Part shown: piece by piece, positions 32,256-42,695 of the stretch | Numbering within the stretch: the stretch's first letter is position 1 | Layout of the letters: each line of letters starts with the position of its first letter | NCBI GenBank assembly: GCA_023052935.1 | Contig: CM041292.1 | Coordinates: 149,224,939-149,288,938 of the forward strand | Source of the DNA: Piezodorus guildinii | Lineage: Eukaryota; Arthropoda; Insecta; Hemiptera; Pentatomidae | Length of the DNA stretch: 64,000 bases | Direction: 5' to 3' | Notes under the pieces: model-generated | Seen by the model: the letters and a program-made list of their open reading frames with translations, nothing else | Told to the model about the DNA's origin: nothing | Databases searched by the model: none | Made by a program: the position numbers and the translations under genes

Positions 32256-32999
32256 AATTCCAAATCATAGCTCACATTTTTGAAGAATGTTCCTTCTACA
32301 CCAGACAGCTGAACAAAAATAGAATACCAAGCAACGTCGCAGATGCTTTGGGAAACAATGTAAAAAGGATTGATGAATTAATGTGTCTCCTCTCTCAAAT
32401 GGATTTTTACAAGCTTATTTGAACTACTCTTGTTTTCTTAAGACTTAAATTATTTTATAATATATATATATATATTTTTTTTTAATTTTATTTTTTTTTT
32501 CTATTATTTTTTATTTTACTTATTTTTGTAATTACTTTTCTAATTATTATATTTATTACTTTATTTTTCAATTAAATATTAATGTATTACTATTACTTAT
32601 TTATTTTTATTATTATCTATTTTATCTACTTGTTTTTTATCTTTATTTATTATTATTATTTTTTATTTTATTTTTATTTTTTTATTTATTTATTCTTTTC
32701 TCTTGAATATTATCTAACATTCATTTATCTCAAGTAGAATTATACATATATTATTATATCTTTTAATGAATATCTCTTTTAATATTTTAACTTATACTAT
32801 TTATCTTAACTTAATCTTCTATAAAATGAATATATCTGGCACTGATGTTTTGTGCCATTAAAATTTTAAAAACCAACCAACCAATCAAATAAACCATGAC
32901 GCAAATCATAATTACATTTTACACACAAAGTGGGGATTAGACGGTGCTTCAGGACAAAATTCAGGACATGCAGCTGTTTAAAGACCCTAATGTTTAATA

Positions 33000-33252
33000 A
33001 TTTTATATCCTCTGAAGCAATGAAATATAAATTGGAACTGGTCGATATTAAAAAGTCGCAAAGTCCTGTATAATAAAGTTGGACTGACGCGTTAATATAC
33101 AATGAAGAAAAAGCAAACATGAAAATGTGAAATAAATTATTTATTCTGCTATTTGAGTCCTAAATAGACCATTTAAAGGTGTGTCTTCATTTTGTCAGAC
33201 AGCCTGTGTTATGCAGAACTGTGAGTAAAACTTCATCCTCTATTCAAGCATC
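33000..33252 (+). promoter_or_regulatory. Conserved 5' flank of OR unit 2
   Basis: About 250 bp upstream of the ATG align with 41550-41799 before the unit 3 gene (shared AATAAAGTTGGACTGACG, TTTAATATACAATGAAG-like and CAGCCTGTGTTA strings). No TATA box is clearly shared. It probably holds the 5' UTR and proximal promoter. Confidence 0.45.
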
Positions 33253-34145
33253 ATGTGGCCATTTGATAGAGTAACACAAATAATCGACGCTATGTGCGCA
33301 GAGAGCAACGATGAGGTAGATGACTACATTGCAGCGCAATACCTCTATCTCATGCAATTTTCACTATTGTACACGAGGCTAGGGAGGAACTACCGCTATA
33401 TTACCCTCACACAGATCATCATATACCTCACTATCCTCGTCTTTCATCTCATCAACTTGGGAAGAGCTGCTATACTATTACTCGACTCAAGCATTGTCAT
33501 TTTCGGAATGACTGTGCACATCTTCCTTCTAATACAGATTTGTGTCTGTATTGTAATTTTCATACAAACGAAACATAACAGCGTCGCCTTGTTACATCGA
33601 GCTATAGCCGAAAACTTTTATGACTATTTCGAGTCCTATGAAGGCATAAATGACAGGCTACAAAAATACATTCGAAGGGAAAGGCAGTTCCTCTTGATGA
33701 TCCCAATATTGGTGGGGATCGCAGTGTGTGCCATCATGGTGATGAAACCGCTAGTTGATCAGTATGGCAATTTCGACTTCAGCAAGATCTCAAGCGATTT
33801 CAACCAACATTTGCCATTCCCTTATATGGTTTACCCTTATTCGACGGAACAAGGATTCGGTTACTACGCTTCCGTCGTATTACAACTAACCTTTGCAATT
33901 TTCGTGGGTACAACTATAGGAATTGGAGGATTCGCTTACATAGTGATGTCTCAAAACCTCTGGATGCAGATGGAAATCTTGTACGATTCGGTAGAACACA
34001 TAGACAAACGAACAGAAATCTTACGATCAAAACTGTTTGGAACTAATAACTCATCAGGTGATAAATTGTATGACCAAGTACAATTCAGGTACTGCTACAA
34101 TATATGCTTAAGGAAAAATTTTATACACCATCAAATTATAATGAG
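33253..34145 (+). CDS. OR unit 2 exon 1
   Basis: 893 nt, ATG to an AG|GTATTT donor. Encodes the cytosolic N-terminus and membrane segments 1-4. A 120-nt stretch at 33754-33873 is almost identical to unit 3. Confidence 0.9.
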
Positions 34146-37100
34146 GTATTTTCAATGAGTATACTGTTTTTTTGTTTTTTTGGTTTTTTTAATAATTCAT
34201 AAATCAAAGGTCAAACCTTTCATAAATTATTTAGTTTCCTCTCCTTATTGATTGGTAAAAAATCCTAATAAAAAGCATTATTCTGTACAAAATCAAACAA
34301 CATTAAAATATCTTTAAAAATTATTATATTATTATTTTTGCTAAAATGAATGGTTGAAGTGATATTGAAGAGAGAATATACCACATATAACTAATATAAA
34401 ACAATATAACTAATAATTTATTTTTGATTTTTTAAGGGAAAAAAGTTGTTTACTAAAAGACCTTTATCTCTAAAACTATTTAACAAGATTTATTGATGTC
34501 TATTTCCATTTAAATTAAACCTTATTAATCGGGCTATGAATTAATTTATCTTCATAATTTTTTAGAAAGTTAAGATTTTATGATATTGTACACATGGACA
34601 GTGATGTTAATATCACCTTCAAAATGTCTATTAATAAGTCCACATAAGTCATTGGAGTTAGCAAAACCTCAACGAAACCCCAAAGCGTCTAGAGGAGAAG
34701 ATACAAATCAACTCTTTGATATATTTAAGCAAATTATTTTTTTTCAAATTATATCATAAGAGAAATTAATTTCATGGTTGTTTTAGAAATTTTCACATTT
34801 GGACAGACGTATTTTCAGTACCAATAATTCTGGCGTACTTGACAGGAACCATTATCATTGCTCTTAGTTTAATATCACTAAGCGCTGTAAGTTTTTTTTT
34901 TATCTTATTATATTTTATTGTTTGAGATAATGATTGAACAGCAATGTCTCACTTAGTTAATAAGTAATACAAAATTAAAGAAAATTTTAGTTAAAAATAA
35001 TAGCAAATAGTACAATGATCATATATCCAATTATTAGACTTTGGTTTTTTCATAATATTGTTTTTATTTTTTATTAGAAAATTCTGTTCCACTTATAAGT
35101 AATTATAGACGCTATTTTTCTGAGCCTCTCCATATGTAGAATTCTTTATTATTTGCATGTTTTATTATTGTGTCTCATTAATGTAAGACACAATTTTTTA
35201 ATCTCTCCAAATCATTAATTTGGTAAAATAAATGTCCTATTTTTATCATAAGTTTTAATAATTATCACTGCCACAAAAATGTCACAATCTGTTCGGAAAC
35301 AGTTATTAATATTCTGAATTAATACAAATTTGTCCTACAACCAATCTCAGATTGATAACAATTTAATTTCACTTTAGATATAAGAAAATAGTAATATAAA
35401 TATTTTTTTGTATTTTAGTGGGTTGAACTTCCAGGGACTACAGTATCAGCATTAATTCTCTGTGCCTGTGAAGTTGGTTATATGTATCTTTTCTCTTTAT
35501 TTAGTCAGAGATTAACTGACTTGGTAAATTAATTAATACTTGATATTATTATTATTTCTTAAAATCATTATATGACATATTTAAAAATTCTGGTGCAGGA
35601 ATTACTCAACTTCACTTACTCCTACACTAGAAATCCAATTCTAAAATTTTAAATGGAATAGTAAAAGGAACCGTAAAACTTTTTATAAATAGTCTATTTA
35701 ATTTACAGGATAACATCTATTTTTATGAATTCGTTAAATATATGTTTTTTTAAGTTACTTAAATACATGTTTTGGTTCATTCTTCAGTGTTATCTGTAGC
35801 TTTATTTGCTACGTAATATAATTTACTTAAGACATCAACAGTAAGCATTGCTCTTATTAAAATTCCTGAAAATGTGTATTTTAGCAATTAGATCTATGGC
35901 TGCAAATAGACCAGGTTTAATCTATGTAAGGCTTTGGCCAGTTGCTAAATACCGGTGTGAGACAGACCCTTGAGAAGGCATTTGCAGAATGAACCAGTTG
36001 ATTGAAAAAGAAAATTGTAGGATAAATATTAGGATCCAAACAGCAGGAAGTAGTTCCCCACCTAAGGAAGTATATTCAATGTACAGCGGCCTATCTTTTA
36101 GATCACTCGTGTTCAGTGTATGAAATGGTTGGTATGTGTCCAGAGAATGAATGAATTGAGGAGAGGAATAAGGCTTTATCATGGGAAGCCAGAAGGATAA
36201 GTTCTGGGGAAAGGCCAAAGGGAAGATAGTTGGAGCATATAAAAGATTTAGACAAAAAATTAATATCAGTTTGAGGTTTTGAGAACATGAATGAATGTAA
36301 AAAGGTAATGGGACAGGACAAGAACCAATTACATATGGCTTGAACCAATAATTAATGAATGAACCATAAGATTCTCTTTTCCTTATTCATAAATCTTTCT
36401 TTATCCAACAGCATTTTAAAATGGTTTCTTTCTTTCCGATCATTCCCAAAGAGAAATTCTTTCAATACATACTAATCATTCTTCTTCTTATCTCTGACTA
36501 GCATATCATATTCCTCATTTTCTCTTACCCATTTTCTTGGATAGGTTAATAATTTACCAGATGTCATTCACTACCCACACTTAGATTATTAACAAATTTA
36601 CCAATCCCAATGGGATATATGGGGCAATCCAAAAAGGCATTGATAGAACAAAAAATTTGTAAAATGACAAGGACAATTTAATTATTCTATTCTCACCTCA
36701 TCCAAGCATCTCGTCAATTCCCTTTTGTCATAAATTCTTACTTCAATTAAATTCAACATCCATTTCCACCCAACTGTAAAATAACTACTACGGAGTCACA
36801 TTCCAACAGAACCTGTTGTAAAATAATCATTTATTTCCTTTAAATGTCTGAAAAAGATCCTAGGTTCCATGGATTCCATTCCTCATAATACTCTCCAGCT
36901 GCTAGTATCACGAAGTTTTTGGTGAATGTAGAGCTTTCTGCTGGGCTAAAGATGAGCTTGACCATTGGTTGACATAATCATGAAAAAAGTCAGTAGAATT
37001 TATAAATATTAAATGGAGATTGGCCTTCCAAATCACTTTTCAATACATATTCAAATAATTTATAAGAAGAATGATTCATAAACTTTTAAAACTTGGTATC

Positions 37101-37543
37101 ACTGACTTTATTTATTTATTGGTTTGAAACAAGTACTGATAAAACTAAAAAAAAACTGAAAATCCTGCTTTAAAAGTAAAATTTGGTTCTATTTTAAAAT
37201 TAATTAAAATAAATCGTTACAAATATTATTTAATATGTTCTTACAGAATGAAAAACTCAGGTTTGAAATCTACTGTATAAAATGGTATCTTTGTGATAAT
37301 GATGTAAAACTGAATTTGAAAATATTCCAAGAGGTTACACTAAGACCTATGACATTAATGGCTGGAGGATTGGTTCCTGCTAATATGGATACTTTTGCAA
37401 AAGTATGATGTTTATATTATGATTAAAACTAAGTTTGTATATTAAAATTAAGTTTTTACTCATATATTTTTGTATTTTATTAACAGGTGATAAACAGTTC
37501 ATATTCCTACTACAATCTTGTCACAGCTTTCGATATTGCCTAG
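33253..37543 (+). CDS. Odorant receptor gene, unit 2 (five exons)
   Basis: Intact insect odorant receptor (7tm_6): a seven-membrane-segment subunit of an odorant-gated cation channel in the dendrite membrane of olfactory neurons, expected to pair with Orco. Exons: 33253-34145, 34787-34886, 35419-35523, 37247-37402 and 37487-37543, total 1311 nt (436 codons plus stop), all introns GT-AG, phases 2,0,0,0. Membrane segments by hydrophobicity lie at about residues 50-70, 82-105, 147-166 and 203-230, then one each in exons 2 and 3 and one across exons 4-5. Family signatures are LRFEIYCIKWYLCD and, near the end, PMTLMAGGLVP and SSYSYYNLV. The start MWPFDRV is shared with unit 3. Exon 1 reads on to a TGA at 34156, but the AG|GTATTT donor joins exactly into exon 2. 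The ligand is unknown. It is the only copy here without coding damage. Confidence 0.9.
34787..34886 (+). CDS. OR unit 2 exon 2
   Basis: 100 nt after a GTTTTAG acceptor, ending AGCGCT before GTAAGT. Encodes NFHIWTDVFSVP and a hydrophobic segment of about 20 residues. Confidence 0.88.
35419..35523 (+). CDS. OR unit 2 exon 3
   Basis: 105 nt, 35 codons. It starts WVELPGTTVSA and ends SQRLTDL before GTAAAT. Confidence 0.9.
35922..36280 (+). pseudogene. Intronic ORF relic shared by all OR units (copy 2)
   Basis: Copy of the unit 3 frame at 45522-45836, with in-frame stops (for example PENE followed by TGA). Recognisable by KYIQCTAAYLLDHS-like sequence and GGCCAAAGGGAAG. It lies in OR intron 3. 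Confidence 0.45.
37247..37402 (+). CDS. OR unit 2 exon 4
   Basis: 156 nt, 52 codons, from NEKLRFEIY to NMDTFAK. It contains the conserved C-terminal OR motif region. Confidence 0.9.
37487..37543 (+). CDS. OR unit 2 exon 5
   Basis: 18 codons plus TAG, VINSSYSYYNLVTAFDIA; the typical OR C-terminus. Confidence 0.9.
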   Translation: MINSSYSYYNLVTAFDIA

Positions 37544-37554
37544 TTCTAATGTAT

Positions 37555-37560
37555 AATAAA
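37555..37560 (+). promoter_or_regulatory. Poly(A) signal of OR unit 2
   Basis: AATAAA 11 nt after the stop codon, conserved in units 1 and 3. Confidence 0.6.
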
Positions 37561-38059
37561 CAACTGAAAAAACACATAATTAAAATAGCATAGGTCATAG
37601 AATAGTATATGGAAAACTAATATATCAATCAAAGATTAACCTGAATATGAAGAAAACATAAATAATTCATTATGGAAATCCTAGATCATAATATGAATGG
37701 CATATTGGCTTCAGAAATATTTAGAAAAATTAGAAGCATGTCAGTATTTAAAAATAAAATGTGCAAAATGAAGAAGCTGTATTTTTTCTTATTCGATTAA
37801 ATAGGAATATACCAATATTAACCAACATAATACATTTAGTTACATTGTATTGACGCTTAAAGAGTTACACTAATGAAACTATGTAGACTAAAACAATAAA
37901 TAAACAAATCTGGTGCAGGCAACACACAACTTTCACTTACTTCAACTGTTAAAATCAATTTACGTACTGTTCAATAAACTTTAAATAATTGTTAATTTAA
38001 ATAAAACGTTTATTCAGTACATATAATATTATACTGAATAATTTATATTATTATAATAT

Positions 38060-38464
38060 TTTAATTTTTTTTTAATATTTTTATGTTTGATAAGGCTTTT
38101 ATAATTAATAACTTCGTAGTCTTAGATAGGTTTATTAGCTTATATTAAAGTTTATATATATTACAAAATACAGAAATAAACTTAAAATTAAATTAATTAA
38201 ACAACATTCCTCTCTGTTGTTTCGTAATTATTTTTTCTTCAATTGATTTCATCAATTTTTCTTATGTAATAATGCACTAGTTTTCACGATGACTTGAGGT
38301 CTTGTGGCATCAGATCCATTCCTGGGAAACGGATTATAACCCGCCGGATTATTCCCGATGCACTGCGCTTTTCATTCTCTGGTCTGATTGGTTGATCATT
38401 TCGCGTCTGCTTGATCTTCTTTCTATTTTATTTATGACTACTTAATATATCACAACATTCGGGT
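38060..38464 (-). repeat. Putative LTR (relative of the one at 49939)
   Basis: On the - strand it begins TGTTGTGATATATTAAG and continues with an A/G-rich stretch (AATAGAAAGAAGATCAAG) that resembles the start of the LTR at 49939 (TGTTGTGATATAATATAAAG, then GAAAATCAAGAAGG). It breaks the homology of unit 2 with units 1 and 3. The inner boundary near 38060 is a guess. Confidence 0.35.
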
Positions 38465-39650
38465 CCATTCCGATTTAAAATTGTTTTATGCTTGTTAAAA
38501 AAAAATTGTTATCCTTGTCAAAAACACACCACTCTGTCACTATACCTTAATCTAATTTACAATTATCAAAACTGCTACATCTAATTTACAATAATATTAT
38601 TTTTAAGTGTCACCAATTAATCATAAATGTTATTAACTAAGTCTATACTGCTAAACATTTTAATATTTTAACACAAAATCAAAAACTTATATTATTTAAA
38701 ACTAATGTAGTTATAATTATAAAACAACTTATATACAACATAAAAACATAAACATCAAACAAGAACATGATATACAGGAGTATGACATACACTCTTAACA
38801 ATAGTTAATTATCCAAATTATTCTGAGATAGAACACAATATAAATAATATTTTATATGAACTAGTGGCTATTTTAAAATAATTGTTATGGCTATTTATTT
38901 TTTTTAACTAAATATAAAAATTGACTGTTATGGTTTAACGCTGTCAAAACAAAATTAAATTTTCTGAATCGAGTTTACCAAATTTCTATATGTAATACAA
39001 TATAAATCCAATTAAATGTTTTCTCATTATCAATTAAATAATCATAATCTATTAAATAGTGTCAATTTATTTTACTTTCATACTAAGGTTTTAATAATGA
39101 AACATGAAACATTCCATTAGCAATAAAACACGAATCCGATCAAAAGTCTTTTTATTTAAATCAATATAAACAATCCAAAATCTCTTAATTATTATTATTT
39201 CCGTCAATCATGAACAGGTATTAGGCCAGAGGAGATAGATTCGTTCTGTCATGACGACTTATCTATTGCTGAGACTGATGAACTTCGTGTTCGATATTTA
39301 TATTTATCTAGTCTATTTTCAGCTTTTCTTTTCTTTTTTGCTTGTTCCTCATCAGATTTTCGGGGCAGGTCCGCCTGTGATATAGAGATGAGAATATCAG
39401 CTTCAGATTCTTTGATTAGGTTCTCTACTTCATTCATTCTATAGAATGACCCTCTTATTTCGAAAAAAAAAACTTTTCTATAAAGAAGCATTACCATCGA
39501 TAGTTTTTTATTTAATTAAGCATGCGTAAACTTTTCTCCCTTCCTCTCTCTCTTCAGGTGTCTTACCATGACTTAAAAAAAGTTTTTATTTTTTAAAATA
39601 TCCTTGTTCTTAAAAATCTCTTTTTTGACATTATTATTGTTGAGTAATAT
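38465..39650. other. AT-rich sequence, possibly LTR-element interior
   Basis: No recognised protein. A short - strand frame (39249-39497) encodes a charged sequence (EEQAKKKRKAENRLDKYKYR) of unknown nature. It could be the interior of the element whose LTR lies at 38060-38464. Confidence 0.35.
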
Positions 39651-39734
39651 CAGGATTGGGCCTTTTCGAAGTCTATAACAGGTGGTGACTGCATAATCTG
39701 GAATAGCTATGTTTCACTCCATGATTCTATTTCT

Positions 39735-40195
39735 TTTGTTATTCAGCTCTCATCCCATGGTCAAAATCTGTACAGTACTTAGGCCTAACTTTAGACAAAT
39801 CACTTACTTTCACAGACCACATCAACAGAAAAATTGATAAAGCCAAAAAAAAATATACAAAATGTTTTCCTTACTTTAATAGAAAATCCCGTTTGAGTCC
39901 TCAAAACAAATTAACAATATATAAATCAGTCATCCGCCCGTTAATCACATACGCCTCTCCACTCTGGAGCTCATCCTGCTTGACTAACTTCCAAAAACTC
40001 GAGAGAATTCAAAACTTGTCAATGCGGATAATTAATAATTTCTCCCGATACACGAGAATATCATCAATGCTCCAAGACTTGCAGCTTCCTACAATCAAAC
40101 AACTTGTCCATTCACAAACAGCTTCTTACTTCAGTAAAACTCCAGTCTCAAAAAACCCATTAATAAAATAAATCGGTAATTACAATAAATTTTCA
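39735..40195 (+). pseudogene. Non-LTR reverse transcriptase C-terminal fragment
   Basis: Jockey-type thumb region: VQYLGLTLDKSLTFTDHI, then the open frame 39893-40171 with VIRPLITYASPLWSS and ERIQNLSMRIINNF. 5'-truncated; one or more frame changes near 39780. Confidence 0.8.
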
Positions 40196-40299
40196 CTAAA
40201 ACGATATATTCATAAGAGAACAAAACATGTATTAATACATTAACTTACTTTCTTATGTTATAAATTTCTAAATTTTATAATTTTCAACCATAATATGTA

Positions 40300-40420
40300 T
40301 TTTCTATTAATTTTTGTATTTTCAATTATTTCATGTATTTTCAATTATTTGATGTATATTCAATTATTTTATGTATCTTCAAATATTTTATGTATTCTCA
40401 ATTATTTTATGTGTAGTTTT
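40300..40420 (+). repeat. Short AT tandem repeat
   Basis: Several copies of a unit of about 20-25 bp of the form TTTTCAATTATTTTATGTA. Probably the 3' tail region of the preceding retroelement. Confidence 0.6.
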
Positions 40421-40516
40421 TTATGCGTAGGTTTTTTGTATAATTTTTCCTACAATCGCAATATAACCTCAATTTTATTTCAAAATATGTTTGCCATTTA
40501 GGCTAATGTACTATAA

Positions 40517-40891
40517 TCACAAAAAAACAAAAATATTTTCTGATTGTATGGATGACTCATCCAAAATCATTGTTAACATTTTGTCAAAATGTAAATATGT
40601 GATTAAAGTTGATTTTATATATATTTCTTTTGTTAGTAATCTATTAACTTTGTTGAGTATATTTCCATTTGCACTGAAAGAAATATTATGGATTAAAAAA
40701 TTATTCTTTCTTATCTGCCGCTTTAAAAAATTTATTTCTTTTTCGAGTTTCGTATTCTTTAACTCTAGGTTTTGGCAGGTATTTTTTAACTGATCACATT
40801 CATTTAATACGTCACTTATGAGAGAGTCATTAGTTTCGAGTGATATTTTCATTTCATTAATAGCTCTCATTATGTCATCGTTGGAAACCAT
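40517..40891 (-). pseudogene. Coiled-coil ORF1 of a non-LTR element
   Basis: 124-codon frame with heptad-rich sequence (LKNTCQNLELKNTKLEKEIN) followed by FLKRQIRKNNFLIHNI. This is the arrangement of many non-LTR ORF1 proteins (coiled coil, then an RRM-like domain opening with RxNNxxIxNI). It stops where the rest should follow, so it is a truncated 5' end. A GC-richer leader lies at 40900-41035. Confidence 0.55.
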
Positions 40892-41039
40892 TATGAAGGA
40901 AAATATACGTAAGTGACAGTGATTTGATATGATAACAGTGACACTGACCTTACACAGCTGGAGCGATTGTGGTGGGGGTTTACAGGCCAGTTCTGTTCGC
41001 TGATAAGCGGCCCAGTCAAGCAGGCTAATAATTTTTGTT

Positions 41040-41430
41040 CAATTTTCCCTTATCGAAAATCCTCGATAAATTTTAAAGAAATTTGATAAATCAGTTCCTG
41101 ACACAGAGAACTACAAGCGTGTAAACTTTGAGCTAAATCGAACGGGAAAAAAAACTGATGAAAACTTGAAACAATTAAGACCCGATGTATACTCGTGGCT
41201 AGACTCATCCTCTCTATTAATACCTGATACGAAACTCTAGAAGGCCCTCGTGGTGTCCTCTCAGTGGATCGAGCCTCTAATATTTTAATAGTATCTATGT
41301 TCTCGTTCATGCGACAGACATGTTGAAACCAATTTAGCTGCACCACCAAAGTGGTTTTCAGTTCAGGTACTTCTCGCGGCTCTCTTATTCCATCATTTCT
41401 AATGTGATCTCTCCAAGTTCTCCAACCTTT
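41040..41430 (-). pseudogene. RTE-type reverse transcriptase C-terminal fragment
   Basis: LNWFQHVCRMNEN followed by KILEARSTERTPRG matches the W-GHV-RM pattern near the end of RTE/BovB-type polymerases. Short, with no active-site part. Confidence 0.65.
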
Positions 41431-41549
41431 CTCTTAAACATTGTCCAAAACCACAATATAATATTCGTCAATATTTCTTCTTTTTAACTTAAATTAATAG
41501 TACCAAATGTTTCGAGTGCCATGCTGAGGAAAAATTAGCAATATTTTAT

Positions 41550-41799
41550 ATCCTGTCAAAGAAGCGATGAAATATAAATTGCAATTCGTCGATACTAACA
41601 TGTCGCAAGCACCTGTGTAATAAAGTTGGACTGACGCTTTAATATACAATGAAGGAAAAACAAACATGGTGTTGCGAAATAAATTATTGATTCTACTATT
41701 TGAGCCCTACATAAGCCATTTGAAGGTTTGTTTTCATATTTTCCGCCAGCCTGTGTTACGCAGAACGGTAAGTGGAAGTTGATATACTATTCGAACATC
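41550..41799 (+). promoter_or_regulatory. Conserved 5' flank of OR unit 3
   Basis: Homologous to 33000-33252. An in-frame upstream codon at 41728 could extend the frame by 24 residues, but it has no counterpart in unit 2, so the start MWPFDRV is preferred. Confidence 0.45.
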
Positions 41800-42695
41800 A
41801 TGTGGCCATTTGACAGAGTAACCCAAATAATCGACGCTATGAGCGCAGAGAGCAACAAAGAGGTAGATGACTACATTTCAGCGCAATATCTCCACCTCGA
41901 CCAATTTTCACTATTGTACACGAGGCTAGGGAGGGACTACCGCTATTTTACCCTCACACAGATCATCATATACCTCAGTATCCTCGTCTTTCATCTCATT
42001 ACCTTGGGAAGAGCTACTGTACTATTATTAGACACAAGCCTTGTCACTTTCGGAATGACTGTGCACCTCTTCCTTCTAATACAGCTTTGTGTCATTCTTG
42101 TAATTTTCATACAAACTAAACACAACAAAATCGCATTATTTCATCGAGCTATGGCCAAAAACTTCTATGACTATTCCGAGTCCTATAAAGGAATAAATGA
42201 TAGGCTACAAAAATACATCAGAAGGGAAAATCAGTTCCTTATGATGATCCCTATATTGGTGGGGATCGCAGTGTGTTCCCTCATGGTGATGATACCGGTA
42301 GTTGATCAGTATGGCAATTTCGACTTCAGCAAGATCTCAAGCGATTTCAACCAACATTTGCCATTCCCTTATATGGTTTACCCTTATTCGACGGAACAAG
42401 GGTTCGGTTACTACGCTTCCGCCGTATTACAATTGTCTTTTCCTGTCCTCATAGGAGGAACTATAGGAGCTGGAGGATTCGCCTACATAGTGATGTCTCA
42501 AAACCTCTGGATGCAGATGGAAGTCTTGTACGATTCGGTAGAGCACATAGAAGATCGAACCGAAATCTTACGAACAAAACTGTTTGGAACTAAAGATAAC
42601 TCATCAGGAGATAAGTTGTACGACCAAGTACAATTCAAGTACTGCTACAATATATGCTTAAGGAAAAATTTTATACACCATCAAATTATAATGAG
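41800..42695 (+). CDS. OR unit 3 exon 1
   Basis: 896 nt from MWPFDRV to the AG|GTATTT donor, phase 2. Open throughout. Confidence 0.88.

Larger units (their letters stand above)
28130..32880 (+). mobile_element. I/Nimb-clade non-LTR element with internal deletions
   Basis: Contains a long AT-rich leader, ORF1 (28724-30078), ORF2 (30258-32255) and an AT-rich 3' region ending in ACCAACCAACCAATCAAATAA. Both ORFs are well preserved at the ends, yet the reverse transcriptase core and the RNase H are missing. The exact 5' boundary is uncertain. The 3' end abuts the OR unit 2 flank. Confidence 0.8.

Noticed and set aside
32866..33120. 84-codon - strand ORF upstream of OR unit 2
   Set aside because: It overlaps the conserved OR 5' flank in antisense and is not open in the unit 3 counterpart.
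34146..34158. Treating OR exon 1 as a complete single-exon gene of about 300 residues
   Set aside because: The AG|GTATTT donor and four downstream exons with matching phases complete a typical OR. The short read-through is intronic.
41728..41799. Upstream start extending the unit 3 OR by 24 residues
   Set aside because: The extension has no counterpart in unit 2, whose flank is homologous but does not keep the frame. MWPFDRV is shared.
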